A DNA stretch of 64,000 nucleotides from Amorphophallus konjac (Eukaryota; Streptophyta; Magnoliopsida; Alismatales; Araceae), in NCBI GenBank assembly GCA_022559845.1, contig JAHNEJ010002204.1, positions 1 to 64,000 on the forward strand. The letters are read 5' to 3'. The translations under genes were made by a program, and so were the position numbers. A model generated the notes under the pieces. It was not told the DNA's origin, made no database searches, and saw only the letters and a list, made by a program, of their open reading frames with translations. Shown in pieces: positions 1-10,565 of this stretch. Positions within the stretch are counted from its first letter, which is position 1; each line of letters starts with the position of its first letter.

Positions 1-14
1 AATAAAATGTTTAC

Positions 15-1351
15 CTGGAGGAAAGGTGCGAAGCCGCTGACTGTCGTCTCCTTCTCCGAAGTCTGGGAGAGATCGGCAATCAGATGGGCAAGCAGAGCCG
101 CTCCCCACGCATAGTGCCCCACTCTGTCCAGATCCGCCAAGAGCCCGAGGAAACGGCAGTGGATGCCATCCCCCTTCGTCCCCAGCAGAAGGCGGCCCAG
201 GAAGAAGAAAAGAAACCTCCGAAGGTCTAGATCCACCAGCTCCCTCTCGCTCGGATCCTGGGTGAAAGCTGCACGAGCATCCCCCTCCAGTCGAGCCAAG
301 AACTCCGCTCCAGTCTCGCTAACCCGCTGGCGCGGGTCGACGAATCCGAGCGCCTCCATAATCTCCACTCGGCCGACTACCCTGCTGTCTCTATCAGTCA
401 CGCTCGTCTCTAACCACAGCAGGTCCAGGGCACTCTCTCGGTAGTCGGGGTAGGTGACCCCGCTGACTGCCTCTCCGTCAACTCGTAGCCCGGTGATCCG
501 AGCCACGTCCTCCAGTGACGGCACCATGTGCCCCCAGGGCATCAGAAACGCCCGGCTCGGCGCGTGCCACCGCTCCCTCAGTGCCTGGATAAGAGGAAGG
601 TCGAGCCGGAAGGGCTCGATCCTAAGGAAAGCTCCAAAGCCCATGGCGTCCACACGCGCCCTCTGGAAATCCGGCAGCCCACGGTATGCTGCCACCACCA
701 AGGACCAGCTGATCCGGCCCTTCATCACGCCCTGCAAACCACAAAACCAACAAAGAACACATCAGCATCATGAACATTAATCAACAATAACACTGTATAT
801 ACTATTTTATTTTATTAAAAAAAATATATATATATATTTTTGGAGGCGTCCAGACCCCTGGACGCCTCCTTCCTATTTTCTTTATCCCTTTTTCTAAAAA
901 AAATCCAAAAAACAAAAACAAAAATATATATATATATAATATATATAATTATGGAGGCGTCCTAGGCCTTGGACGCCTCCTTATTTTTTAAATTTATTTT
1001 TTACGAAAATTAATAAATAAAAAAAAGAAGAAAAAGAAAATATGGAGGCGTCCAGGTCCCTGGACGCCTCCTTCTCTCACTACCCGCCTCTCTCTCACAA
1101 CCTCTCGTACACCCGTTTTAGCCTATTGAACCACAGAGTAAGGATTCCGAGGTACTTACCGGGTCGTGATCATCCTCTCCCGCGTCACCAGCATCCGCAG
1201 CAGCCTCCGCGGCCAGGAGAGGCACCTCCATCCCCTCCTCCGCAGCAATCTCCTCTGCTGCAGCCTCCTCGGCATCATCCCTCAACCTCCTCGCACGACG
1301 AGCCAGTCGTTTTCGCTTCCCTGGAACCTGGCTCGATCCTCCTCGCTCCAT
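15..1351 (-). CDS. Plant mobile domain (PMD) protein, partial, 2 exons seen
   Basis: Exon 1 runs 1351-1160 (64 codons) and starts MERGGSSQ; it is basic, then Ala/Glu-rich. It ends at a strong donor (CCG|GTAAGT, phase 0). Exon 2 runs 731-15 (239 codons) after the acceptor TTTGCAG, and ends at CAG|GTAAAC at the window edge, so the 3' part of the gene lies outside. Exon 2 carries the PMD pattern: an ALRERW...SRAFLMPWGHMVPSLEDV core, then GRLLLGTKGDGIHCRFL and a YAWGAALLAHL helix. PMD proteins are plant-specific, related to transposon-borne ORFs; some (MAIN/MAIL) were domesticated for meristem maintenance and silencing. The repeat-rich setting and the homologue at 6754-7686 argue for a transposon-borne gene here. 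Three 28-bp palindromes lie in the intron. No stop or frameshift is seen in the exons. The family call is firm; the function is not known. Confidence 0.75.
842..1071. repeat. Three ~28-bp palindromes in PMD intron
   Basis: Palindromes lie at 842-869, 953-980 and 1044-1071. Each reads GGAGGCGTCCAG, then a few bases, then CTGGACGCCTCC, so the arms are 12-13 bp and nearly perfect. The spacers between them are A/T-rich with (TA)n and poly-A. They lie inside intron 1 of the minus-strand PMD gene, so its transcript would form a series of small hairpins. Confidence 0.9.
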
Positions 1352-1423
1352 GGGGACTAAGAATAGGTCGTCTGGGTGACTGGGTCGTCAGATTGAACAG
1401 TAAATGAGCAAAAGGGGGGGGGA

Positions 1424-1435
1424 GCCCTTAAATAG
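1424..1435 (-). promoter_or_regulatory. TATA-like box of PMD gene 15-1351
   Basis: The minus strand reads TTCCTATTTAAGGGC about 85 nt upstream of the ATG at 1351. The other two PMD genes have TTCCTATAAG and TCCTATAAATACC at similar distances (about 98 and 112 nt). The recurrence supports a promoter. Confidence 0.5.
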
Positions 1436-1449
1436 GAATTTCTTTTTTT

Positions 1450-1756
1450 GGGGCGTCCAGGCGCCTGGACGCCCCCATTTTTTTTATTTTTTTCAAAATT
1501 TAAAAAAAAATTTTGGGGCGTCCAGGCGCCTGGACGCCCCAAAAACAAAAAATCAAACAAAATAAAAAAAATAAAGTAGGGGCGTCCAGGACCTTGGACG
1601 CCCCCAAAACAAAAATAAAAATAAAAAATAAAATAAAAATTTGGGGCGTCCAGGCGGATAAAAAAATAATAGTTGGGGCGTCCAGGACCCTGGACGCCCC
1701 CAAAACAAAAATTAAAATAAAAAATAATAGGGGCGTCCAGGGCCCTGGACGCCCCC
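1450..1756. repeat. Six palindromes (one half-copy), GGGGCGTCCAGG type
   Basis: Copies lie at 1450-1475, 1515-1540, 1579-1604, 1643-1656 (left half only), 1675-1700 and 1730-1756. The arms are GGGGCGTCCAGG / CCTGGACGCCCC, separated by 35-45 bp of A-rich sequence. This is the same family as 842-1071 and 4748-5388, but with GGGG instead of GGAG at the arm ends. The array lies between two minus-strand PMD genes. Confidence 0.9.
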
Positions 1757-1917
1757 CCATAATAAAATTTTTTTTTATTTATATAAGAATATGTATATAA
1801 TCCAAACAAAATAAAAAAACACAAAGAAAAAGAAAAACCATAAAAAAGATAATAATTAAGTGGATAAGGGTCTGAAACATCCATGCCAGATTTTATTCAT
1901 CAGAAAAACAGAGTGAA

Positions 1918-3320
1918 CTACATCAGGGGCTTAGGCGCTTTAGGCCTTAACTTCCCCAGTTCGGTTACATAAGCCCTCCACGGCTCGCATTCTTCCACCA
2001 CGTGCGCTAACGCCTTTCCCGCAACACTTGCCTTCCAGGGTGCTTTAATGGCCTTCGCTTCTTTCGCGTCCGCTTCAGTACCCAACTCCCTCTTCTTCAA
2101 GGGAACGATGCCAGTCGGTGGCGGGAACGAATGGCGTGGGATGCCAATCTGCAGGCAGCACCGATGCGCGTTGTAAAGAACAAACTCGGTCGCGCCGATC
2201 AGTTGAAGATCGACTTCGGGAGAAGGCCTCATGAGGAGATCAAGCGAAAGCAAACATGCCGGTGCGCAAGTGAAGAAGCCTTGTGTCACGGTGCGGAAGT
2301 GAGACCGCCAGTCTTCACGTTTCTTCAGCCACGGAACGCGGTTCACTACAGTACCACCAAAGCCTAACACGTCGGCTATGTGGTGAAGCGGGCTTTGTTG
2401 GAAGAGCTTCGAAGCGGTTGGCATTCCCCCGCGGTGGTCGAATTTGAAATGCAAATCCAGCCAGCAATTCAAGACAAGTGCACAACCAAATGGAGGCTTA
2501 CCCAGGCTCGAGGCAGTAAGACCTCTGTAAAGATAGGCGAGGACGGCGGGTCCCACCCTCTTTCCACGCCAGATCCCGCAGATAGCACCCAGTTGGTCTT
2601 CCTCCACCATGTTGTCGGTATAAGGGAACAAGAGAGCACCCGCCAGACAAATGGTGAACCCCTTCATGATTCCCTCCAAATAGTCATCGTCTGGTGACCC
2701 TCTCAGGGCGTTCATGACCCACTCCGCAAGCTTTTGGAGATCGATCCCCTTCTGAGTACGGACCTTTCTAGCTGCGTCGGGCGGCATGAAGCTTCCAAGG
2801 ACGCTTTCAGAAGTACCCCGTGTCAGCATCCGCATAGCCTTCACCTTCCCGTCGCTCTTGAATTTCTTCAAACCAAGCAGAAGTTCCACCTCCTCGAGGA
2901 GGATGGTCACCTCGAAGGTCGGGAAGATAAAAGTGTGGGTCTGGGGATGCCAGACCTCCACTAGCGCGCCCATAGCCGCCCAGTCCATACGAATCTTCTC
3001 GTAATGCTTGGCGTGAATAAGGAGCCCCTGCAGATGCCACTTCGAGAGTATGGCCCTCATGCCAATGGAGATATTGGAAGTCAGCTTTGAAAGCCATGGC
3101 AGCTTGGAAAACTTCCTCGGGCCTGGGAAGAGTGGATATGGCTGGAAAGAAGAAGAAATGAAGGAAGTAAGAAGAAGGTTCACATGCAGAAATTTGAAAA
3201 GAGTCAGCCTACCATATACGACATGATCGTCCCACTCAGATGACCCTCGAGGTCGAAAAGTCGCCTAATCTCGCTGCTAGGCTTGCTCCTCTTCATAACA
3301 CGGGAAGACTCTCCTTCCAT
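1918..3320 (-). CDS. PMD/DUF7745-like protein, 2 exons
   Basis: Exon 1 runs 3320-3213 (36 codons, MEGESSRVMKRSKPSSEIRR...), with donor ATG|GTAGGC in phase 0. Exon 2 runs 3141-1918 after a polypyrimidine acceptor (TTCTTTCCAG) and ends at TAG. The joined protein is about 443 aa. Its core resembles plant mobile domain / DUF7745 proteins: VEVWHPQTHTFIFPTFEVTI, LLEEVELLLGLKKF, then AGALLFPYTDN and a GPAVLAYLYRGL helix. The C-terminus is Lys/Pro-rich. The first-exon start MEGESSR matches MEGES...SSR of the gene at 6754-7686, so both belong to one family although their second exons differ. The frame is intact, so it may still be expressed. It is probably a transposable-element ORF; its activity is unknown. 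Confidence 0.75.
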
Positions 3321-3409
3321 CCTGAAGATCTCTAGATTCTCCTCTCCTTCCTCTCCTGAGCTTCCAAAACCCACCTTGGTGCATTTGAATGAACTAGCCT
3401 AAGGGGAGT

Positions 3410-3418
3410 TCTTATAGG
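3410..3418 (-). promoter_or_regulatory. TATA-like box of PMD gene 1918-3320
   Basis: The minus strand reads TTCCTATAAGAACTCC about 98 nt upstream of the ATG at 3320, matching the spacing and sequence at the two other PMD genes. Confidence 0.5.
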
Positions 3419-3644
3419 AAGGGAAGGGTGCTACAGGACAGAACATGTCACATCAGTGGTCATTGTCAAGATTTTGTCTGGATCTCCTTCGAACTGTGGT
3501 GCGATTCTGCTACCTTTTGATGTTGCTAACCTTTGCTGGCCTGTGCAGGTTTTACTAACGTCTTTGTCCTATCTCCTGTCCCACCTTTCATTGGTTGGTC
3601 CCACCATGTCATGCATCATAGTATATGATACCTACGCTACTAGA

Positions 3645-4600
3645 ACATGTCAAGGACCTTGCGGCCCGAACGAATCTGGGATTTGAGTTCCCCTTCAACA
3701 AAAACGGTGATGATCCCGGAAGAGTTTTGGGTTGTACGGATAGGCCGTCAATTTGTGATAGAATGGGGACGACGGTTCCATTCAGTGAGTTGGTGCGCAG
3801 ATAAACGGGCCCCAGCCCAGTATCAGCTCACCGGGTCGGTATCCTGACCCGTTCTTCACAAGTTGACAATATTATCCTTGGCTATTTTCTATTTTAGTTT
3901 GTTTTGAATTTTTCTTTAAACCCAGCATGCATTCATATAGGACTTTGATTTATTGCGGAAGATCATTCAAGCAATTCGATTGTGAAAGCCGTTGTGTTTC
4001 AAATCCTACAAATGTGAGATATTCCACTCTGAATGAAATACTGAGTTTCTTTGAGACAGCCCTACGCTGCTCTTCCAAAGGAGACCCTTGTTTGGACAGA
4101 CCCTCAGATATTCCTTTACCTTTTTGACCCACCTTGGCCGCAGCACTTCCACATTGGCTGGTAACCGCTCCCCAAAGGTGAAACCTCCGGTTTATGACCC
4201 AGGTACTTCCACACCGAGAAGTTGGTCTTCTTTTGTTTCGTGCCTGAGTGCACATCTCACCCTCCCTTATTTGATCTCCGTCCAAGCAATCGTCAATATT
4301 TGAAAGACCTCCTTCAAGGTCGCCTCATTGAAACTTCAGGAAAGATTCCAAACAGTAACGTCACAAGCGTGTCTCATCACACCTTGGCATCAACTTATCA
4401 GTCCGCTCCCACTCCATTTCACTCCACTTCGATACCATTCCACTACGTATCGCTCCCTTGCAAAGCAGACGCCAAGGCGGGGCAGCTGTAGACACGCCAT
4501 TCCTGACATCTCCTGAGAAAGTCTCATATTACTATACAACGTCCCGCGACGGCTTACGCGTTTTGAATCACTTGAGTGCTTCCTTTTCTTGAGTCTTCTT
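3645..4600 (+). repeat. 0.9-kb dispersed repeat, copy 1 (LTR-like)
   Basis: This stretch aligns with 9687-10545 over its length. Both share GAATGGGGACGACGGTT, ACTTCCACA...TGGCTGGTAACCGCTCCCC, GGTTTA(T/C)GACCCAGGTACTTCC, TCTCATCA(C/T)ACCTTGGCATC and GGGCAGCTGTAGACACGCCA. Both begin TGTCAAG, a possible LTR start. No gene is seen in it. Confidence 0.75.
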
Positions 4601-4747
4601 CCGCCCTTTTCGGCATCCGGAATCGTCTCGTCACGGCATTCGGACGGCATCAACACCAGTCGAACGCATCAGGAGGTTCCGGAACCAAGAAGGATATCTG
4701 CCGGGCGGCCACCGACGCCCGATCCAAGGACCCGGGTGGGTCTTAAT

Positions 4748-5388
4748 GGGGGCGTCCAGGCCCCTGGACGCCCCCATGATTTTAATTTGTTTTATTCTTT
4801 TCTAAGGGCCCCAACACCAAATATAAAAATATAAAAAATATATATATTTATGGAGGCGTCCAGGACTCTGGACGCCTCCATAAAAACAAAAATAAAAAAT
4901 AAGTGTAAAATGCCAGTTGGCATAAAAAACAAAAAAAATAAATAAAATTATATATATATTAATGGAGGCGTCCAGGTCCTTGGACGCCTTCATAAAAACA
5001 AATAAAAAAAATAAAAATGCCAGCCTTGGCATAAAAGACAAAAGAAAAATACAAAATAATAAACTTTTGGAGGCGTCCAGGCCCCTGGACGCCTCCATCA
5101 ACTCACTCACGGGCGCCGCCCACCGAACGACCGTTTGTCGTGTGTGAAAAAAGCCAAATTTAGAGACGTCCAGCTGACTGGACGCGCCCATTTTTGAATC
5201 ACGAGGCGCCGCTCACAAAACCACGCGTTGTGCCAAACCGCGTGCGGCCGTCGTCGGTTTTCGGTGGACCTGTTAGAGGCGTCCGGGACCCTGGACGCCC
5301 CCATAAAAGTATTCTAAAAAAATCAATAAAAATAGAATAAAATATTATTTCGGCCCTGATGGAGGTGTCCAGGGTCCTGGACGCCTCC
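4748..5388. repeat. Seven palindromes, GGAGGCGTCCAGG type
   Basis: Copies lie at 4748-4775, 4852-4879, 4964-4991, 5069-5096, 5162-5190 (degenerate), 5276-5303 and 5361-5388. Spacing is about 80-110 bp. The A/T-rich spacers repeat short phrases such as ATAAAAACAAA and TGCCAG..TTGGCATAAAA. The last copy lies just upstream of a plus-strand TATA box. Confidence 0.9.
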
Positions 5389-5402
5389 ACCTTCCGGAAC
5401 TC

Positions 5403-5410
5403 TATAAATA
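5403..5410 (+). promoter_or_regulatory. TATA box on plus strand
   Basis: CTCTATAAATAGAGGCCC is a textbook plant TATA box. No plus-strand gene follows, but a long leader-like region (5.4-6.5 kb) does. It could be the U3/R promoter of an LTR-like unit whose PMD genes run antisense. Confidence 0.5.
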
Positions 5411-5849
5411 GAGGCCCACCCCCTCAGTTCTAGGGGAGCTAAGCAGTGATCCGATAGGCTGCCGGAGCCCAGAGGCTACGGAGTCATTTTTCTAACCCGT
5501 GGGTTCTTTTGTAGGTGGAGGTTCTGCCGGCTTCTCGGGTGATTACGCTCGCGAGAGGGAGGTCGTCTTCATCCACCGCGCTTCTACGTCGTCCCCACGC
5601 TGCCGGAGCTCCGCCGAATTTCGCCACCGGCACATCCAATAAGCCAACTCTTTCCTTTTCTTCGTAGTTCTTTTGCATTCATCATCTCGCATCCATCATC
5701 TCATTTTCCTCCTACTCGAGTCCGAGAGGGGTTTAAAAGATAACACCAACCAGGTGTGTGTCTTCCCGTTATTTCGTCATTTTTATTGCAAGGATATGAA
5801 TACTACACATTCATCTTTCTAATCCACTTGTTATTTGTTTGTCGTTGTT

Positions 5850-5965
5850 TTGCAAGGGTAACCGAGGAAAGCCCTCTCCGTCGGCCGGCCGGAAGGAGAG
5901 GAAGAAGCAACCCGCCATCTCCCGCTCTTGAGGTAGGCGCGATCACCTTCTTATTTTGGGGTCTT
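5850..5965 (+). repeat. Block homologous to 13,832-13,975
   Basis: Both copies read TTTTGCA(A/G)GGTAACC, then a stretch of AGAGGAAGAAG, ACCCGC and GCGATCAC. They are found downstream of the two 0.9-kb repeats in the same order, which supports two copies of one larger element. Confidence 0.65.
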
Positions 5966-5989
5966 TTGGCCCCTAGCGATCACACCTTG

Positions 5990-6475
5990 TCATCGAGGCC
6001 GCGGCGAGTCACTTCCCCAATGGCCGTTTAAATTTCTGTTTCCTATATTCTCTTTATATTTTGTTATATTCTGCTTATATCATCGAGGCCGCGGCGAGTC
6101 ACTTCCCCAATGGCCGTTTAAATTTCTATTCCTATAATCTCTTTATGTTTTGTTATATTCTGCTTATATCATCGAGGCCGCGGCGAGTCACATCCCCAAT
6201 GGCCGTTTAAATTTCCGTTCTTATATTCTCTTTATATTCTGTTATATTCTGCTCTTATCATCGAGGCCGCGGCGAGTCACTTCCCCAATGGCCGTTTAAA
6301 TTCCCGCTCTTTGTATCCTCTTCATATTCTGTCATCTTATTATCTGCTCATATTCTCGAGGCCGCGGCGAGTCACTTCCCCAATGGCCGTTTCAATTCTT
6401 GTTATTTAATTTTTGCACCATTCCCGTCCCCCCGAGGCCGCGGCGAGTCACTTCCCGCTATGGCCGTTTAACCCC
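5990..6475 (+). repeat. Tandem repeat, ~90-bp unit, six copies
   Basis: Each unit contains CGAGGCCGCGGCGAGTCAC followed by TTCCCCAATGGCCGTTTAAA and a T/A-rich tail (TATATTCTCTTTATATT). Units begin near 5995, 6083, 6173, 6261, 6357 and 6434; the last two tails diverge. A diverged single relative (TCGCGGTGAGTCATTTCACC) is at about 14,052. Confidence 0.85.
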
Positions 6476-6753
6476 CATATTTTGCTATATCACGCTTGTC
6501 CCGCTCGCCCCGCCGGAGCAATCTCCCGTGGTGGCCCCTTCTCTCTTTCCTCTCATTTCTGTGTTGCAGCAAACAAAACAAACAAAAAAGAAGGAGCCCG
6601 CGCGCTCTCCGCTTCTTCCTCTTCCCCGCACCATCGAACTCCGAACCGCGTGACGTCGCTCACAAATAGTAGCTCCATAGCTACACCATCATTGGCATCA
6701 ACGAATACAAAAAAAAAGCATAAAACAAAACCCACAAAAAAATAATCTTTTAC

Positions 6754-7686
6754 CTGGATGAAGGGCGTAAACCCATTTATTGTCACCTCTCGGCCTGTCC
6801 TTTGCGACAGACCTGTAAATAGATGTGCCAGCACGGCAGCTCCCCAGGCGTATTGTCCTACTCTCTCTAAATCCACGAGCAGCTCCAGGAAGCGGCAGTG
6901 TATGTTGTCTCCCTTGGAGCCCAGTAGCAGCCTACCCAGCAGAAAGAGGAGGAATCTCCTCAGGTCCATGTTGGTCCTTTCCCAGTTGCTGGCATCTGCA
7001 CAGTATACAGCACGGGCACCTCTCTCTGCCCTTTCCATGAATTCCTCCAGGGACTCGTCATCCCGTGAACGAATGTCAGTAAGCCCTAACACCTCCAGGA
7101 TCGATGTCTTGGCTACTGACCTGTTCTTCCGTCCATCGAGTTCCAGTCCTAACAGTTTCTGGGCACCTTCTCGGTAATCTGCATAAGTGACGCCGGTCAC
7201 TGCCTCTCCATCCACTTTGAGGCTCGTAATGCGGACCATATCTTCCAAACTGGGCACCATGTGCCCCCAAGGCATCAGGAATGCCCGACTCGCCGGATCC
7301 CATCTTTCATATAATGCTTGGATCAGGGCAAGGTCAAGCTTTATCGGCTCAATTCGGAGGAAGGAGCCGAATCCCATCACGTCTAGCCTGGCCTTCTGGA
7401 AGTCCGGGAGACCTCGATATGCTGCCACTACCAGCTCCCACGAGATGTGCGATCGCATCATGCCCTGCACATCCACAACAAGTGAGAAATGGGAGCTTTG
7501 CTAAGGAAGAAAGGAGAAGAAAGTATGAAGAAAGGAACGAAAGGATCCACTTGCCAGCTGTGATCGGGTCCTTTCACTCAATGGTCCTTCGACTTCTGAG
7601 AGTCTCCTGGAGCTGCTGCCAGACCTGCTCCTCTTTGAGGAGCGGGAAGACTCACCTTCTGCTCTGAAGTTAGATTCACCCTCCAT
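6754..7686 (-). CDS. PMD protein with probable GC-AG intron
   Basis: Exon 1 runs 7686-7555 (44 codons, MEGESNFRAEGESSRSSKRSRS...). Exon 2 runs 7464-6754 (237 codons) after the acceptor GATGTGCAG and ends at CAG|GTAAAA, the same point as in the gene at 15-1351. Exon 2 holds the PMD core: ALYERWDPASRAFLMPWG, MVPSLEDMVRITSL, then RLLLGSKGDNIHCRFLELL and QYAWGAAVLAHLF. The only in-phase donor for exon 1 is CTG|GCAAGT, a GC donor; the homologue has CCG|GTAAGT. GT sites close by would put exon 2 out of frame. No convincing third exon is seen before the tandem repeat at 6475, so the 3' end may be lost. It is clearly a paralogue of the gene at 15-1351. Confidence 0.7.
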
Positions 7687-7788
7687 CCTGCAAAAATGAG
7701 CAACACTCACTACCTCTCCCTTTACAAATCTTCACTCTCGAATCAGCTCTCACGACTCGGGTGCTCTCAAGTCGAGTGAAAGAGGAGG

Positions 7789-7798
7789 TATTTATAGG
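7789..7798 (-). promoter_or_regulatory. TATA box of PMD gene 6754-7686
   Basis: The minus strand reads ATCCTATAAATACCTCC about 112 nt upstream of the ATG at 7686. The related genes have similar boxes. Confidence 0.6.
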
Positions 7799-7916
7799 AT
7801 TGGAAGGAAGGTGATCTAGATCTATCACCATCGCCCCTAGCAACAGCCTTTGCGACAAGTCACCCCCCTTACTGTTGCGGCCACTCTACCATGGGGAGTG
7901 ATCGATTTGGGGGCGT

Positions 7917-8310
7917 GATTTGTTGACTTGTCGTCCTTATTCGGTCCAAAGATTCTCCGCGTTTATGGTCCTGTTGCATCTACTTTTAGAGCAAACAAAC
8001 AAATCGGGGACATTTATGCGGAAAATAGGACCAAGGGCCGACGTTTTTGAAATTGGTGGTAGATCCTTTTGAAAAATCATGGCCACGGTACACTCGCGTG
8101 TCACTTCGCCATGTGAAGTGAATGGAGCAGAGCTGTGATTGTTGACCCGCCACCTCTATTCGGTCCAAAGATTCCGCGTGTCCCTTGTCCTATTGCGACT
8201 ACTTTTAGCGCAAATAGGGAAACGAGGGACATTCACGTGAAAAGAGCACCACGGGCCGATATTGTTGAAATTGGTGGCAGATTCCCTTTGAAAGTCATGG
8301 CTATGGTGAG
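7917..8310 (+). repeat. Direct repeat, ~175-bp arms
   Basis: 7917-8093 and 8137-8310 align. Both carry GATTTGTTGAC or GATTGTTGAC, TATTCGGTCCAAAGATTC, CTACTTTTAG(A/C)GCAAA, GGGACATT and GAAATTGGTGG(T/C)AGAT. Divergence is moderate. No gene is seen. Confidence 0.8.
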
Positions 8311-8447
8311 TCACCACTCCGTGTTTTAAGGCGACATCTCGTCGAGCATGTCTCGCAGGAACCCATGTGGTGGAGAAGAGCCGTAGAGCAGAAGGAACAA
8401 ACGGGCAAACAAGTCGTGTTCAAACTAAACCATTCCACTCACACATC

Positions 8448-8454
8448 TATATAA
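8448..8454 (+). promoter_or_regulatory. TATA box on plus strand
   Basis: ACATCTATATAAGGGTTTG. No plus-strand gene is evident downstream. It may belong to an element promoter opposed to the PMD genes, as at 5403. Confidence 0.35.
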
Positions 8455-8519
8455 GGGTTTGTGCCTGTCATGAGAAGGGAGTGAGTGAACAAGTCACTCA
8501 CTAACCCTCATCACCCTCC

Positions 8520-9290
8520 TGGTTACGTCTCTTCTCTCTCCAAAGGTAAGAATTCCCTCGGAGGCCTTCTATAGTCTCGTGATGCAGCAATCGCTTTGCT
8601 GTGCCATGCCTTTCCATCTGTTCTGGCGGTGCTTTTCGTCGCCCTCCTGCTTCTCTCGCGACCCTGATGGCCGCGAAGCTCTTGAAGTCGAGGTCGCTGG
8701 TTGAGCTGCCCTCTGCTTTGCTGATGGAGATGCTACCAGCTCCAGGAGCTCCTCTGCCGCGAGCTCCAACTCCCCTCCAATCTGCAGAGCAAGTGACGCG
8801 TCTGGACGCTCTTCCTTTCAAAGCTCCATCGCCTGGGCCTCCCATGCCCTCTTCTCGCCAGGGCCTCCTGTACTGTTATGTCTTCGCCTTTCTCATTCAC
8901 GGTCTCTTGCTTTACTCCTCTCTTCGCCATCTAGAGAGAAACCTTCAGCTCCGGGACGTCTCGAGGCAGCTCCTCGATGACGTGTCGTCGTCGCTCCTCC
9001 TCCAGCTATGTCGTCTGGGCATTATGCTCTGATGGAGCGACACTCTCCTTCTTCACTCAGACTGCAAGAGCTAGCATGTCCTGGATTTCCACTGCCAAAT
9101 CATCCCACAAGGTCGAGTGGGTGATATGTGTAGTTGAATTTCAAACTGAATCACGCCCACCTGATTTGCGAGCTCATGCTCGCTCTCTTCGGCACAAGCT
9201 ATTATGCCAGGAACTTGCTTCTGGAAGGATATGATCTCCGAAAGAGGAACTAGAAACAACAGGCCCTGTCGGCCATCTCTGTTGGCCATC
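8520..9290 (-). pseudogene. Broken coding remnant with coiled-coil segment
   Basis: Minus-strand frames read protein-like pieces. One begins MANRDGRQGLLFLVPLSEI after a possible acceptor (GCCCAGCAG, about 9290). A later piece contains EKRAWEAQAMEL, a stop, then KEERPDASLALQIG and LELAAEELLELVAS, which has heptad-like Leu/Glu spacing. The pieces are separated by stops and frame changes. The position after a PMD gene matches that of 1918-3320 in the first unit. I do not recognise the family. Confidence 0.35.
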
Positions 9291-9300
9291 TGCTGGGCAC

Positions 9301-9686
9301 CCTGAAAAGAAAGGGAACAAATCCCAAGTCATGACTGAACACTAGAAATCTAAAATACAAAAAAAAAGAGAAAAAAGAACAAACAAAAAAGGATGAGTTG
9401 CCACTATGTGCTGAACTCTGCTTTCTATGTTTTCCCTGCTTGTCTGAATTGTTGATATTCTGTATATGTGAGTGTTTATCTCCTGTGAAATATTTCTGTT
9501 TACTGTGTTCACTGATGAATGAAAGTTTTTAAAAGCCCAAAAGAAAAAGAGAAAACAAAAAGCAAGAAAAAAGTAGAAAAAGGGAAAGGAAAAAAAAAGA
9601 TGAAAATAAAAAGCACAAAAAATGGATCATCACTTTTCCACATGTATCATATCCGCATCGTGTCTTGTATTATATCTACACAATTA
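9301..9686. other. No gene seen; A-rich tract
   Basis: The stretch is T-rich and then A/G-rich (AAAAGGGAAAGGAAAAAAAAG near 9575-9600). The purine tract ends about 90 bp before the LTR-like repeat starting at 9687, so it might be a polypurine tract. This is speculative. Confidence 0.3.
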
Positions 9687-10545
9687 GAATCTGTCAAGTG
9701 CCGTACGCCTTGAATAAATTTGGAGTTTGAGTTCGAAACTCCGGTAACTCCAAAAGAGTTCAGAGCGTACGAATAGGTTGTTAAGTCGTGAAAGAATGGG
9801 GACGACGGTTTCGTTCAGTGTGTCGATAAATGGGCTCCGGCTCATTATTGGCTCATCGAATCGGTATCTTGACCCACTCTCCGCAGCTTAACCTTGGCCA
9901 GTTGATCTTATTATGAAAATCATTCACTTAAGTCGATTGTGCAAGCCACTGTGTTTAAACACTCTGAAATGTGAGATATTCCATTCTGAGTCGAGTACTC
10001 AGTTTTCCCGAGGCTGCCTTGGGCTGTTTCTCTGAAAGAGACCATTGTTTGGATTTGTCCCCAAATCATCTTTTTATTCCCCTCGGACCCACCTTGGCTG
10101 TAGCACTTCCACAATGGCTGGTAACCGCTCCCCAATGGTGAAACCTGAGGTTTACGACCCAGGTACTTCCGCGCCGTGAAGTTGGTCCTTTTTAGTTGTT
10201 TGTGCCCCAGTGCACACTGTCTTCCTTGTTTGTTTATCATCTAAACAATGGTTGATTTCGGAGAGCCTTCTTCAAGGTTACTTCGGTGAAACTCGGGAAA
10301 GATTCCCATCAGAAAGTGTTAGAGGGCGTGTCTCATCATACCTTGGCATCCGCTTTTCAATTCACTCCATTTCATTCCAACTCACTTCGTTCCATTCCAT
10401 TACATGTCTTTCCCCTACAAAGCGGACGCCAAGGCAGGGCAGCTGTAGACACGCCATTTTTAACATTTCTGTGAGTAAATTTCATATTATGCTACGATGC
10501 CCCAAAGTGACTTGCGCATTTGATTCATGCGGGTGATTAATCATC
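9687..10545 (+). repeat. 0.9-kb dispersed repeat, copy 2 (LTR-like)
   Basis: Counterpart of 3645-4600, in the same orientation, about 6.0 kb downstream. The shared blocks keep the same order throughout. The sequence just downstream differs completely (AGTCTATACA array here, palindromes in copy 1). Confidence 0.75.
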
Positions 10546-10565
10546 TTTGCTTTGATGACTTAACA

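Noticed and set aside
1357..1884. 175-aa minus-strand frame rich in Phe/Tyr and GRPGAWTP-like repeats
   Set aside because: It is made by the palindrome array and A/T spacers. The repeated peptide is just the palindrome read in different frames.
842..5388. CRISPR array
   Set aside because: The units are palindromes with non-unique A/T spacers of variable length in plant DNA. There are no cas genes.
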